Positions 29,766 through 38,576 of a stretch of DNA of 64,000 nucleotides are shown here, piece by piece. Position 1 is the first letter of the stretch. The number at the start of each line of letters is the position of its first letter. The stretch is taken from contig CP070674.1 in assembly GCA_020351995.1 (NCBI GenBank), positions 1,499,972 through 1,563,971 of the forward strand, in the 5' to 3' direction. Origin of the DNA: Candidatus Zixiibacteriota bacterium. GTDB taxonomy: Bacteria; Zixibacteria; MSB-5A5; GN15; FEB-12. The position numbers and the translations under genes were made by a program. Under the pieces are notes generated by a model. It was not told the origin of the DNA and did no database searches. It saw nothing but the letters and a program-made list of their open reading frames with translations.

Positions 29766-30746
29766 ATGCCACTGATGCTTTCCCGAGACGATGTTATGCA
29801 AGTACTGGACATGAATGATTGTATCGATGTTACCGAAAAGGCTTTTGCCGAGATGGCCAACGGCACGGCGGTGCTTCCGTTGCGCACCAATATCACCCCA
29901 CCCGACGGCCTGTCCTTATATATGCCCGCTTATCTCAAGGAACTGGGCGCGCTGGCCTGTAAGATAGTGACCGTTTACAAAAACAATCCCGCAAAGTACA
30001 ACCTGCCTGTCATTGTTGGTAAGGTGCTGTTGCAGGACCCCAACACCGGTGATGTAGTATGCATCATGGACGGAGGGTATCTCACAGCAGTTAGAACAGG
30101 TGCGGCCAGTGGCGTGGCAACGAAATACCTGGCTCGCGAAGGTGACGGTCAGGTGGCAGGCATATTCGGCGCTGGAGTTCAGGCAACCTGTCAGCTATGG
30201 GCAATGACCTGTGTTCGCAATATTTCAAAGGCCCTCGTATATGACCTGTCCGATGACGCTGTTGAGGGGTTTATTTCAAAAATGAGTGACAAGCTGGGAA
30301 TGGAGATTGTCAAGGCTGACTCTCCCGATACAATCCTGCAGCAGGCCGACATTATCTGTGCCGCGACCTCATCCGCGACACCTATTTTCGATGGCACCAA
30401 GGTCAGGGAAGGCACTCATATCAACAGCATTGGCAGTCACACTCCCGGTGCAAGGGAGCTTGATACGGCAATCATCACCCGGTCCACCCTGATAGCCGAT
30501 TCGTACGAGGCCTGCCTGAACGAAGCCGGGGATATCATGATTCCCATCAAAGAGGGAGCAATCGATAAATCGCACATGAAGGCGGAGCTCGGGGAAATCG
30601 TGACCGGAAAGAAACCGGCCAGAAACAGTGACGCGGAAATCACGATATTCAAGTCTAACGGATTGGCTATCCAGGACGCTGCCACGGCGAAGTTGGTCTA
30701 TGACAGAGCCGTTGAGGTTGGCGTAGGCAACAGTGTGGAGTTGTAA
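29766..30746 (+). CDS. Ornithine cyclodeaminase/mu-crystallin family protein
   Basis: 326 residues with the family Rossmann fold: RTGAASGVATKYLAREG, then the NAD loop GIFGAGVQATCQLWA, and CAATSSATPIFDG with THINSIGSHTPGARELD. Members include ornithine cyclodeaminase, alanine dehydrogenase and ketimine reductase, and specificity cannot be read here. AGGAG lies 6 bases upstream of the ATG. The C-terminal 40% of this gene (from 30342) has been duplicated downstream as a broken copy at 31567-31944. Confidence 0.92.
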   Translation: MPLMLSRDDVMQVLDMNDCIDVTEKAFAEMANGTAVLPLRTNITPPDGLSLYMPAYLKELGALACKIVTVYKNNPAKYNLPVIVGKVLLQDPNTGDVVCIMDGGYLTAVRTGAASGVATKYLAREGDGQVAGIFGAGVQATCQLWAMTCVRNISKALVYDLSDDAVEGFISKMSDKLGMEIVKADSPDTILQQADIICAATSSATPIFDGTKVREGTHINSIGSHTPGARELDTAIITRSTLIADSYEACLNEAGDIMIPIKEGAIDKSHMKAELGEIVTGKKPARNSDAEITIFKSNGLAIQDAATAKLVYDRAVEVGVGNSVEL

Positions 30747-31560
30747 CTCTCTACCGAATACGTTAGCTCGGCAGGTCTTGTCCGCCCTCTCACTTTGAGC
30801 GCTTACTCTGGCGGGAATCGTGCCAGCAGGCTTTGAACCGCTTCTTCAAATTTGCCTTTTGCATCCTGAGGATCGTCGATGACCCGTGCGGCCCAGCCGC
30901 GCCAAACCAGTCTATTGGTGCCGGGATCCACCATGTCCAAGACCAGGGTGCCCTCTTTAAAAGAATGACTGGATAGCCATCTCCCCTGATATTCAGTTTC
31001 CCAGAAAAAATCCACCTTGTAATCATTGCGGTCGCTTTTTCTCCGAACGCGTTGGGGCGCGATGACGTGTACAGCAACCAACAAGTCGGGTTGTTCTTCC
31101 CCGGCCACCCGAAACCCGCGGCTTTCCATCTGGACTGCCACCGATTCCCTGATACTGTCTTGAAGCAAACGCCAGCCGAGCGGTATCGACTTGGCCAGTT
31201 CCTCATCTTCCGGCATGAAATCGAAGGTGCGAAATACAGAGAAGTCATGTTGTCGATTGTATTCAGTTTCAACCCTTGGCGAGCCGCAGCCAAGTAAGAC
31301 CAGCACCACCCCCGTGACCATGAGACAATACATACGGCGCATAACTAAATCTCCATGCGATTAGTAGAATTTGGCGATTGATAAAATAGATACTCTAAAG
31401 AATAAGCTCTTTTGCCTCCAATTTAAAGCCAAAAAACGACCATCTTAAGTCAGAAAGGAGGATTCTTGCGGCCTCCAACTATGTGGGCGATATTTCACTT
31501 CAATCGCATTTATTAGCTCACACTACTCTGCTGAAACCCTTTTTGGGTAAGGAATTTGAT
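30342..31560. repeat. Tandem segmental duplication, unit A
   Basis: It covers the 3' part of the cyclodeaminase gene, the first DUF4136 gene and the following non-coding DNA up to GGTAAGGAATTTGA. Unit B (31567-32713) repeats it in the same order and orientation at high identity. Confidence 0.93.
30803..31342 (-). CDS. DUF4136 lipoprotein, copy 1
   Basis: 179 residues. The signal ends in LLGC with predicted lipidated Cys19, and a DUF4136 domain follows (YNRQHDFSVFRTFDFMPED, ending AVQSLLARFPPE). The family is periplasmic or outer-membrane and uncharacterised. A nearly identical copy lies at 31959-32495. The two differ mostly in residues about 103-127, where this copy reads SDRNDYKVDFFWETEYQGRW. 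Convergent with the cyclodeaminase gene. Confidence 0.93.
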   Translation of the reverse strand: MRRMYCLMVTGVVLVLLGCGSPRVETEYNRQHDFSVFRTFDFMPEDEELAKSIPLGWRLLQDSIRESVAVQMESRGFRVAGEEQPDLLVAVHVIAPQRVRRKSDRNDYKVDFFWETEYQGRWLSSHSFKEGTLVLDMVDPGTNRLVWRGWAARVIDDPQDAKGKFEEAVQSLLARFPPE

Positions 31561-31566
31561 TTGAAA

Positions 31567-31944
31567 CAGGCGGATATCGTTTGCGCCGCAACTTCGTCAC
31601 CCACACCCATTTTTGACGGCACTAAGGTCAGGGAAGGCACCCATATCAACGGCATCGGCAGTCACACCCCCGGCGCGAGGGAGCTTGACACGGCCATTAT
31701 CACCCGCTCAACACTGGTAGCGGATTCTTACGAGGCTTGTTTAAACGAGGCCGGGGATATCATGATTCCCATCAAAGAGGGAGCAATCGATAAATCGCAC
31801 ATGAAGGCGGAACTCGGCGAAATCGTGACCGAAAAGAAACCGGCCAGAAGCAGTGACGCGGAAATCACTATATTCAAGTCCAACGGATTGGCAATTCAGG
31901 ACGCCGCTACGCTTTCGAGTTATTCGGCCAGCGCAGATGCCTGA
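31567..31944 (+). pseudogene. Truncated copy of the cyclodeaminase gene
   Basis: It begins inside the duplicated gene at the codons for QADI and follows it closely for about 110 codons (CAATSSPTPIFDG to AIQDAAT), then diverges into an unrelated ending because about 65 bases were lost. It lacks the N-terminal 60%, including the NAD-binding loop, and is joined upstream to a copy of the gcvT leader. The fused frame is open from a GTG at 31483, but no proper ribosome-binding site serves it. Non-functional as an enzyme. Confidence 0.85.
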
Positions 31945-31958
31945 CTTTAGATGAGCAG

Positions 31959-32495
31959 TTACTTTGGCGGGAATCGTGCCAGCATGCCACTAATCGCTTC
32001 CTCAAATTTGCCTTTCGCATCCTGAGGGTCGTCGACGACCCGTGCGGCCCAACCGCGCCAAACCAGTCTACTGGTGCCGGGATCCACCATGTCTAAGACC
32101 AGGGTACCTTCTTTAAAATAATGAACGGCCCGCCATCTGGACGGGGGTATTTCCGAGAAAACATCCTTTTTGATACCATAGGGAAAGCTCTTTCTCCGAA
32201 CAAGCTGGGGCGCGATGACGTATACAGCAACCAACAAGTCGGGTTGTTCTTCCCCGGCTATCCGAAAACCGCGGCTTTCCATCTGGACTGCCACCGATTC
32301 CTTGATACTGTCTTGAAGCAAACGCCAGCCGAGCGGCATCGACTTGGCCAGTTCCTCATCTTCCGGCATAAAATCAAAGGTGCGAAATACTGAGAAGTCA
32401 TGTTGTCGGTTGTATTCTGTTTCAATCCTGGGCGAGCCGCAACCAAGTAAGGCCAGTACTGCTCCCGCGACAATGAGACGATACACACGACGCAT
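31959..32495 (-). CDS. DUF4136 lipoprotein, copy 2
   Basis: 178 residues; lipobox LLGC with Cys19, and AGGGAG 8 bases before the ATG. Nearly identical to copy 1 except in a central patch (about residues 103-126), which here reads SFPYGIKKDVFSEIPPSRWR. The DNA in that patch is also rewritten rather than frameshifted relative to its flanks. Both copies keep complete frames, so both are probably made. Confidence 0.93.
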   Translation of the reverse strand: MRRVYRLIVAGAVLALLGCGSPRIETEYNRQHDFSVFRTFDFMPEDEELAKSMPLGWRLLQDSIKESVAVQMESRGFRIAGEEQPDLLVAVYVIAPQLVRRKSFPYGIKKDVFSEIPPSRWRAVHYFKEGTLVLDMVDPGTSRLVWRGWAARVVDDPQDAKGKFEEAISGMLARFPPK

Positions 32496-32713
32496 AACTA
32501 AATCTCCCTGCGATTAATATAATTTGGCGAGTGATCCAATAGATACTTAATAAAATATGTGCTTTGGCCTCTAATGCAAAGCCAAAAAACGACCGTCTCA
32601 AGTTTGAAAGGCAGATTCTTGCGGCTTCCAACTATGTGGTTGACATTTCACTTCAATCGCATTTATTAGCTGACATTACGCCACAGAAACCCTTTTTGGG
32701 TAAGGAATTTGAC

Positions 32714-33817
32714 ATGAACGATTCGCAAGAGCTGATTAGAACTCCCTTCTACAACTTCCATGTCGAAGCCGGGGCTAAGATGGTGCCATTCGCGGGGTTC
32801 CATATGCCGGTCCAGTACAAGGGTATTACCGCGGAACACCTTGCTGTTCGCAAAAATGTCGGCCTTTTTGACCTGTCGCATATGGGTGAATTCGAGGTCT
32901 CGGGGTCGGATGCCCTGGCGTTTCTCCAGAAGACGACCACTAACAATGTTGAAGCTCTGGAGGTTGGCCAGATTCAGTACACCTGTATGCCAACTCCCGA
33001 AGGAGGTATTGTTGATGACCTTCTGGTATACCGCCTTGAGGACAGGTATTTTCTCGTGGTCAATGCCTCCAACATCAAAAAGGATTTCGAGTGGCTTCAG
33101 ACGCATGTGTTCGGCGACGTCAAGCTCGAAAACCTTTCCGCGGATACGGGTCTTTTAGCTATCCAGGGGCCCAACGCCGAAAAGCTTATGGCGAAATTAA
33201 CCGATTATGACCTGACCACGATGAGATACTACACCTGGGCCAGAGCGAAAGTGGCTGGGGTCGAAATACTCTTCTCGCGCACCGGGTACACCGGGGAGGA
33301 TGGCTTTGAGCTATATATCCCAGCGCAACACGGCGCCACGCTATGGAACGCCATAGTCGAGAAGGGTAAGCCGGCGGGCCTGGAGCTGATCGGGCTGGGC
33401 GCCCGCGACAGCCTGAGACTGGAGATGAAAATGGCCCTGTACGGCAACGACATCGATGAAACCACCTCGCCGGTCGAGGCCGGTCTGAGCTGGATAATTG
33501 ATTTTGACAAAGAGTTTGTTGGCAAGGATATTATACTTCGTCATAAACTGGAGAAACCAAAGAGACGACTGGTTTGTTTGGAACTCGAAGGTAAGGCATT
33601 TCCCCGCCACGGGTACGAGATTTACGACGGTGATTCGGTGATCGGGGAAGTAACTTCGGGAACATTTTCACCGTCGCTCCAAAAACCGATAGCGCTGGGT
33701 TATGTGCCCAGAGGGAAGTCAAAGGCGGGGTCGGTGGTCGAGGTTGCCATTCGTACCCGCCGGTTCAAAGCAGTTGTGGTGAAACCACCTTTTTATAAAG
33801 AAGGATCGCACAAATAG
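32714..33817 (+). CDS. gcvT: Glycine cleavage system T protein (aminomethyltransferase)
   Basis: 367 residues. GcvT transfers the methylene group from lipoyl H protein to tetrahydrofolate, releasing ammonia. The frame is open from 32564, but ATG 32714 is chosen: AAGGA lies 7 bases upstream, and the extra codons are interrupted by a stop in the duplicated leader. Family motifs are [24 protein letters not shown] with the folate aspartate, [22 protein letters not shown] and [12 protein letters not shown]. Other gcv genes are not in the window. No glycine riboswitch was recognised upstream. Confidence 0.96.
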   Translation: MNDSQELIRTPFYNFHVEAGAKMVPFAGFHMPVQYKGITAEHLAVRKNVGLFDLSHMGEFEVSGSDALAFLQKTTTNNVEALEVGQIQYTCMPTPEGGIVDDLLVYRLEDRYFLVVNASNIKKDFEWLQTHVFGDVKLENLSADTGLLAIQGPNAEKLMAKLTDYDLTTMRYYTWARAKVAGVEILFSRTGYTGEDGFELYIPAQHGATLWNAIVEKGKPAGLELIGLGARDSLRLEMKMALYGNDIDETTSPVEAGLSWIIDFDKEFVGKDIILRHKLEKPKRRLVCLELEGKAFPRHGYEIYDGDSVIGEVTSGTFSPSLQKPIALGYVPRGKSKAGSVVEVAIRTRRFKAVVVKPPFYKEGSHK

Positions 33818-33822
33818 GCTGT

Positions 33823-34551
33823 ATGAAGATAGATCTATATCTGACTCCGGTTCCAATAGGAAAGGCTACTGCCGAGGGCAAGGCGGTGGTTATAATCGAT
33901 GTGCTGAGGTCGTCGACCTCAATTTGCGCCGCCTTCGTTTCGGGAGCCAAGGGCGTGATACCCACCCCCGGTCCGGGTGAGGCCGGCGAGATGTGGACCA
34001 AGATCGGCGGTGACATGGCCGTCCTGGCCGGGGAGCGGCACGGTGTCAAGATCGAGAATTTTCAGCTCGGCAATTCCCCTTCGGAGTTTACCGCCGAGGC
34101 CGTGGGCGGCAAGTTTGTGGTGATGACCACCACAAACGGCACCGCTCTGTTCAGCAAGACTTATAACGCGGCCCCGGTCATATCGGGCTGCCTGGTCAAC
34201 ATCTCACTGGTCGCCGAACGGATAGCCAGGGTAGATAAGGATCTTATCATTGCCTGTTGCGGTCGCGAGGGACATTTTTCGATAGAAGATACCATTTGCG
34301 GCGGGATGCTTGTCCACTTACTGGCTGAACGGCACCAGAAGCGGATAGTGCAAAATGACGCGGCCGCCCTGGCGCTGCTGCTGTACGAGACCAACAAGGA
34401 AACTATCAAAGAAGCTATCGCCGGGGGCGAGCACGGCCACTACTTAGCATCGATTGGCTTCGCCGAAGACGTAGCCGTGGCCTCCGAAGTGGATTCAATG
34501 TCGGTCCTGCCGGTTCTCAAAGACGGCCGGCTGGTATTGGAGACCGACTGA
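33823..34551 (+). CDS. comB: 2-phosphosulfolactate phosphatase family protein
   Basis: 242 residues of the ComB fold. It contains VVIIDVLRSSTSICAAF, the block MTTTNGTALF, and IACCGREGHFSIEDTICGGM with the conserved Cys and Asp. ComB dephosphorylates phosphosulfolactate in archaeal coenzyme M synthesis. Many bacteria without coenzyme M have homologues, so the real substrate is open. It starts 5 bases after gcvT and is likely cotranscribed. Confidence 0.9.
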   Translation: MKIDLYLTPVPIGKATAEGKAVVIIDVLRSSTSICAAFVSGAKGVIPTPGPGEAGEMWTKIGGDMAVLAGERHGVKIENFQLGNSPSEFTAEAVGGKFVVMTTTNGTALFSKTYNAAPVISGCLVNISLVAERIARVDKDLIIACCGREGHFSIEDTICGGMLVHLLAERHQKRIVQNDAAALALLLYETNKETIKEAIAGGEHGHYLASIGFAEDVAVASEVDSMSVLPVLKDGRLVLETD

Positions 34552-34599
34552 ATCTGTCGCTCAGCAAATCTTTCCCGGCAGATTGGGGTATAAATTACA

Positions 34600-36489
34600 A
34601 TGGCTAAATACTGTTTAATTGTTCTGTCTTTCCTGATCATTGCCGTACCCGCGGCGTCCGGCGCCGAGGGTGTGCAGTGCCGGTTTTCATTATACCAGTA
34701 TGACGATAACAACCAGCAGGATGTCCTTCTTTTTGAGGACTCGACGGTGCTGGTTAAGGATCTTGTCGCGACCGGTTTTATCGGACCGATTTCGGTGGAG
34801 CTGGAAGTCAAGCAGATCGACACGGCCCTGGTAGCCTTCGATGTTCACGTGGTTACGCTCGGTCCTCCGGCAAGTACTTTCTCCCGGTCATTTTCGATGG
34901 AGTATAATCTGCCGGCCCGCATGAGCGGTATCACCTGCAAGAATGACTCACGCTACACATTGATCATTACTCCTCAGGCGCCGACCGAGGTTGATGATCA
35001 CTGCCTGATCGATTACCGCGACAGTGAGGCCTTTACATCGATGCCATCGGCCTTTATGGACATCTACTTCATGCCCTCATCGCTGGCTGATTACAACTGG
35101 GAGTCGGTCCGAAGTTATCTCGATTTCGAGTATCGCCGCTTCCAGGGAGTCGCGAATTTTACCCTGCCCGGGAAGATTATGGTGTACCTGTGTCCCTGCC
35201 CGGCCTATTCGATAATCTGGGATCGGCGTTTCGGCATGGCTGTGGATCCCACACGCAACAACGTTTTCGCGATCTTTTCCAGGAGTATGAACACGGCTGA
35301 TCCGTTTATGGTCACTTATGTTTCGGTATTGAGAAATTATGGTTACTCTCCGCCGTTTCTAGCCGAAGGGCTGGCCAATCTGCTGGCGTTCACGATTTAC
35401 GATGCCCGGGAGATTGTAAGAGAGAAGACTGATTTCACGCTGGAACCCTTGCTTTCAACTCACGGGTACCTCAGCTGCGACCCGCACGTCGCCGACAGAA
35501 CCGCATCGAGTTTTATCAAGTTCCTAGTCGGCAAGTATAACATCAGCACTTTCATGGACCTGTACCGGGCGGCCGACGATCTGAATGTGAAGGAGAAGAT
35601 GGAGGCTGTTTACGCGCTGCCGTTTGACAGCCTGGAAGGGCAATGGAAGCAGTGGCTCGACACGGTTTCGATACATCCCCGGGAATACGCTTCGGCAGCC
35701 GGTCTGGCCGAGCAACTGTTCAATTATGATTTGATGGTTAAGCGGGCGGAGAATTTCCTCAGGAGCGCATCGTCACTTCAGGATAGCCTGGAGGCCATTC
35801 GGTTACTGAGAAAGGCTTACTTTTCGCGCGGTGATTATTACAGCGCCGACTCCCTCCAGGGAATCTTCATCGACCTGGACAGCACGAACGCTCTGGCCTG
35901 GATGACGCGCGGTTCCTATCGTATGATGAACGGATACTACGAAGAGTCTTTGCGGGACTTTCAGAGAGCGAGTGCACTCGATACATTGAGCCAGGTGATC
36001 GAATTCAATTTAGCCCTGAACTACCTCTATCGCGGGGATACCAGTACTGCCAGAGACATTCTCTGGAACAATATATCGGGCGGCAAGGGAGCATCGGCCC
36101 AGGGAGAGATAAGAATCTATCTGGCCGATATCATGCTCCGGAGCGGCGATTCCACCCAGCGGGAAACAGCCAAGACTTATCTGCAGGAAGCGGTGGCCAT
36201 GTATCAGCAGTCGCTCTCTATCAACCGGTCGTTATCGACTCACTATCTCTGGTCAGGGGCGGCCCTGCTCGGACTGGACGAGGTTGACGCGGCCATAGAG
36301 TATCTCAACCTCGCTGATTTCCTGGAAATCCGGCCGTTTTATACGGGCATGATCAACCTCTGGCTGGGTAAGGCATATGACCGGATGAAGCAACATGATA
36401 AAGCACGGGAGCACTATTCACGAGTGCTCTCGGTGGCATCGGCCGACTACCATCAGCGTGAGGCCCGAACCCATCTTGAACAGCAATAA
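34600..36489 (+). CDS. Exported TPR protein with degenerate peptidase-MA-like domain
   Basis: 629 residues; signal peptide about 1-22. Residues about 165-350 look like a gluzincin (peptidase MA-like) domain: PPFLAEGLANLLAF matches the post-catalytic helix and SSFIKFLVGKYN the following block. The HExxH zinc motif expected just upstream is absent; SVLRNYGY stands there, so it is probably not a protease. Residues about 420-629 are TPR repeats. TATAAA at 34589-34594 is close enough to the ATG to permit a leaderless transcript. The next gene is 14 bases away. Confidence 0.85.
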   Translation: MAKYCLIVLSFLIIAVPAASGAEGVQCRFSLYQYDDNNQQDVLLFEDSTVLVKDLVATGFIGPISVELEVKQIDTALVAFDVHVVTLGPPASTFSRSFSMEYNLPARMSGITCKNDSRYTLIITPQAPTEVDDHCLIDYRDSEAFTSMPSAFMDIYFMPSSLADYNWESVRSYLDFEYRRFQGVANFTLPGKIMVYLCPCPAYSIIWDRRFGMAVDPTRNNVFAIFSRSMNTADPFMVTYVSVLRNYGYSPPFLAEGLANLLAFTIYDAREIVREKTDFTLEPLLSTHGYLSCDPHVADRTASSFIKFLVGKYNISTFMDLYRAADDLNVKEKMEAVYALPFDSLEGQWKQWLDTVSIHPREYASAAGLAEQLFNYDLMVKRAENFLRSASSLQDSLEAIRLLRKAYFSRGDYYSADSLQGIFIDLDSTNALAWMTRGSYRMMNGYYEESLRDFQRASALDTLSQVIEFNLALNYLYRGDTSTARDILWNNISGGKGASAQGEIRIYLADIMLRSGDSTQRETAKTYLQEAVAMYQQSLSINRSLSTHYLWSGAALLGLDEVDAAIEYLNLADFLEIRPFYTGMINLWLGKAYDRMKQHDKAREHYSRVLSVASADYHQREARTHLEQQ

Positions 36490-36503
36490 CGCCCTGTGTC
36501 GTT

Positions 36504-38576
36504 ATGCTCAGCTTTCTTAACACAACAGTTCTGATCGCGGCCGTGGCGGCCCTGATCCCACTTATTATCCATCTGTTTTCCCGGCGAAAAGTGAGGATAA
36601 TCGAGTTTTCGTCTCTCAAGCATCTCAAGGCAATGCAGCGTCGGCAGGTTCGCCGCCTCAAAATACGCCAGCTGTTACTGCTCATTCTGCGCATGCTGAT
36701 TATCCTGCTGGTGGTTATGGCCTTTGCCCGGCCGACCGCCGAACGAGGCTCGGTGGGTTCGCACGCTTCAGTTTCCGCGGTGATACTCTTTGACAATTCA
36801 GCTTCCATGAATCGTTATGTATCGGACGGCATTCTGTTCGACATTGCCAGAAGACGAACGCTTGACTTACTTCAGAATTTCGGTGAGGCGGATGAAGTGG
36901 ACATTGTTCCCCTGGCAGGTGGCGACGAACGCGAGGTTTTTCCATCCTTTACTTCGGCGGCCATTGCCACCGACCGGCTGGGCCAGTTAGAAAATCGACA
37001 TAGCCGGGCTGAGATGAACGGCGCTCTGGATCACGCCGCCAGTCTTCTAAGGCAAGCCCATAACCTGAACCGGGAGGTTTATTTCGTGACGGATCGCCAG
37101 CGCCATTCTTTACCTGACAGCGGTTTCCTGAGCGGCACCGGGGCGGTTGCCTTCTCCCTGGAACTTCCGCTCGAGGACCCTGACAACTGTGGTATCGTAG
37201 CTGTTGATTTTGGGGGGCAACTAATCATACCGGGACACGACTTCACGATTACGGCCAGGGTGAAAAATTACGGAGAGAACGACCGGAACGACGTCCTGGC
37301 CTCTCTTTCACTCGACGGAAATCGGTCAGCGCAGGCAGACTTCTCAGTGGCGGCGGGGGAAGAAACCGAAGTTAAATTTACGCGGTCAGTGGCTTACACC
37401 GGTTTTCACTCCGGGTACATAGAGATTTCTGATGACAAGTATCCCGGGGACAACAGGTACTACTTCAGTTTCAGGATTCCCGAACGAATGAATTTACTCA
37501 TCATCGACGGGGATGGCACCGGGCAACTGCTATCGCTGGCTCTTAGTCCATCACAGAACATAAATCAGTACTGGTCGGTCAAAGAAACGACGCCGGACAA
37601 TCTGGCGGGGATAAATTTCTGGGACTACGATGTCGTTTTTCTGGCTGGCGCACCCGTCCTGGGGGCCACTTATATCCAGAGACTGAAAGCGTTCGTCGGG
37701 CAGGGGAAGTCATTGTTTATATCCTACGGTTCGCTGACGGATACGGCTTATTTCAATTCGGCCTGGTCCTCGCTGACCGGTGTCACCTATGATAAGCCCG
37801 CCCCGCGCGATATCAGCCGGGCAGGGTATTACGCACTGAGCTCCTTTGACGCGGGCCACCCCATTTTCTCGGTATTCAATTTTGAGGCGGGTGCTTTTCC
37901 AGAGATAAAGTTCTACGCTTTGCCTGCGATGCATGTGAGCGATACCGCCCGGGTTTTGATGCGGTTCACGGGAGATCGTCCGGCGCTGGTGGAATCGTCA
38001 TTCGGAAACGGCCGGGTGTTGACCTTCACCGGGCCGATCGATGCCCGTTACTCCGACTTGACCGGGCACGCTTTCTTTGTACCGCTTGTATCGCGGATGG
38101 CCGAGTTTCTCGCGGCCGATCTGTCGAGCTACGACGTGCGGCTTTTCTGCGGAGACAATATCAGTCGTTCGATCGCGGTGAAGAGCTCGATTGCCTCCTC
38201 ACTTTATCTGATATCCCCCGATAGTAGCCAGTATGCCCTGGTCCCTGAAGACCGCCAGGGCAGCCTGGCGCTCAGGATATCCACCACCGACCTTCCCGGA
38301 ATATACAGCGTAAAATACCTCGGCCGGGAAATCGACCGCTTCGCGCTGAATGTCAACCCGGACGAGTGTGACTTATATTCGGTTGATATGGACCAGTTCG
38401 CGGCGGCGGTCGGTGTCAACGAGATCAATCAACTTGACCTCAAAGCTGATATGGCCGGTGCCCTGTCAGAATTTCGGTTCGGCAGAGAGTTATGGCATAT
38501 TTTCATATGGGTGGCGGTCATACTGTTTGCCCTTGAGATGTTGCTTTCGCGAGGCTCGACTGCGGAGGAAGCATGA
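36504..38576 (+). CDS. BatA-like membrane protein with von Willebrand A domain
   Basis: 690 residues. The N terminus (1-75) is the BatA-type double membrane anchor, with RRKVRIIEFSSLKHLK between the helices. A vWA domain follows; its metal site DNSAS is at 97-101. The central part resembles the CARDB and glutaminase-like modules of this family. A final helix (IFIWVAVILFALEML) lies at about 670. Such proteins are inner-membrane components of MoxR/Bat-type systems. No MoxR ATPase is adjacent. The stop overlaps the next ATG by 4 bases (ATGA). Confidence 0.9.
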   Translation: MLSFLNTTVLIAAVAALIPLIIHLFSRRKVRIIEFSSLKHLKAMQRRQVRRLKIRQLLLLILRMLIILLVVMAFARPTAERGSVGSHASVSAVILFDNSASMNRYVSDGILFDIARRRTLDLLQNFGEADEVDIVPLAGGDEREVFPSFTSAAIATDRLGQLENRHSRAEMNGALDHAASLLRQAHNLNREVYFVTDRQRHSLPDSGFLSGTGAVAFSLELPLEDPDNCGIVAVDFGGQLIIPGHDFTITARVKNYGENDRNDVLASLSLDGNRSAQADFSVAAGEETEVKFTRSVAYTGFHSGYIEISDDKYPGDNRYYFSFRIPERMNLLIIDGDGTGQLLSLALSPSQNINQYWSVKETTPDNLAGINFWDYDVVFLAGAPVLGATYIQRLKAFVGQGKSLFISYGSLTDTAYFNSAWSSLTGVTYDKPAPRDISRAGYYALSSFDAGHPIFSVFNFEAGAFPEIKFYALPAMHVSDTARVLMRFTGDRPALVESSFGNGRVLTFTGPIDARYSDLTGHAFFVPLVSRMAEFLAADLSSYDVRLFCGDNISRSIAVKSSIASSLYLISPDSSQYALVPEDRQGSLALRISTTDLPGIYSVKYLGREIDRFALNVNPDECDLYSVDMDQFAAAVGVNEINQLDLKADMAGALSEFRFGRELWHIFIWVAVILFALEMLLSRGSTAEEA

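Larger units (their letters stand above)
31567..32713. repeat. Tandem segmental duplication, unit B
   Basis: The second unit: cyclodeaminase remnant, DUF4136 copy 2 and the DNA up to the gcvT start codon. The right breakpoint matches the last bases before the gcvT ATG (GGAATTTGA at 32704-32712 and 31551-31559). Confidence 0.93.

Noticed and set aside
32520..32713. Glycine riboswitch before gcvT
   Set aside because: No tandem aptamer cores or expression platform could be seen; similarity to 31380-31560 is explained by the segmental duplication.
32564..32713. 50-codon N-terminal extension of gcvT
   Set aside because: Not conserved in coding sense: the duplicate leader has a stop in that frame, and a good ribosome-binding site precedes the ATG at 32714.
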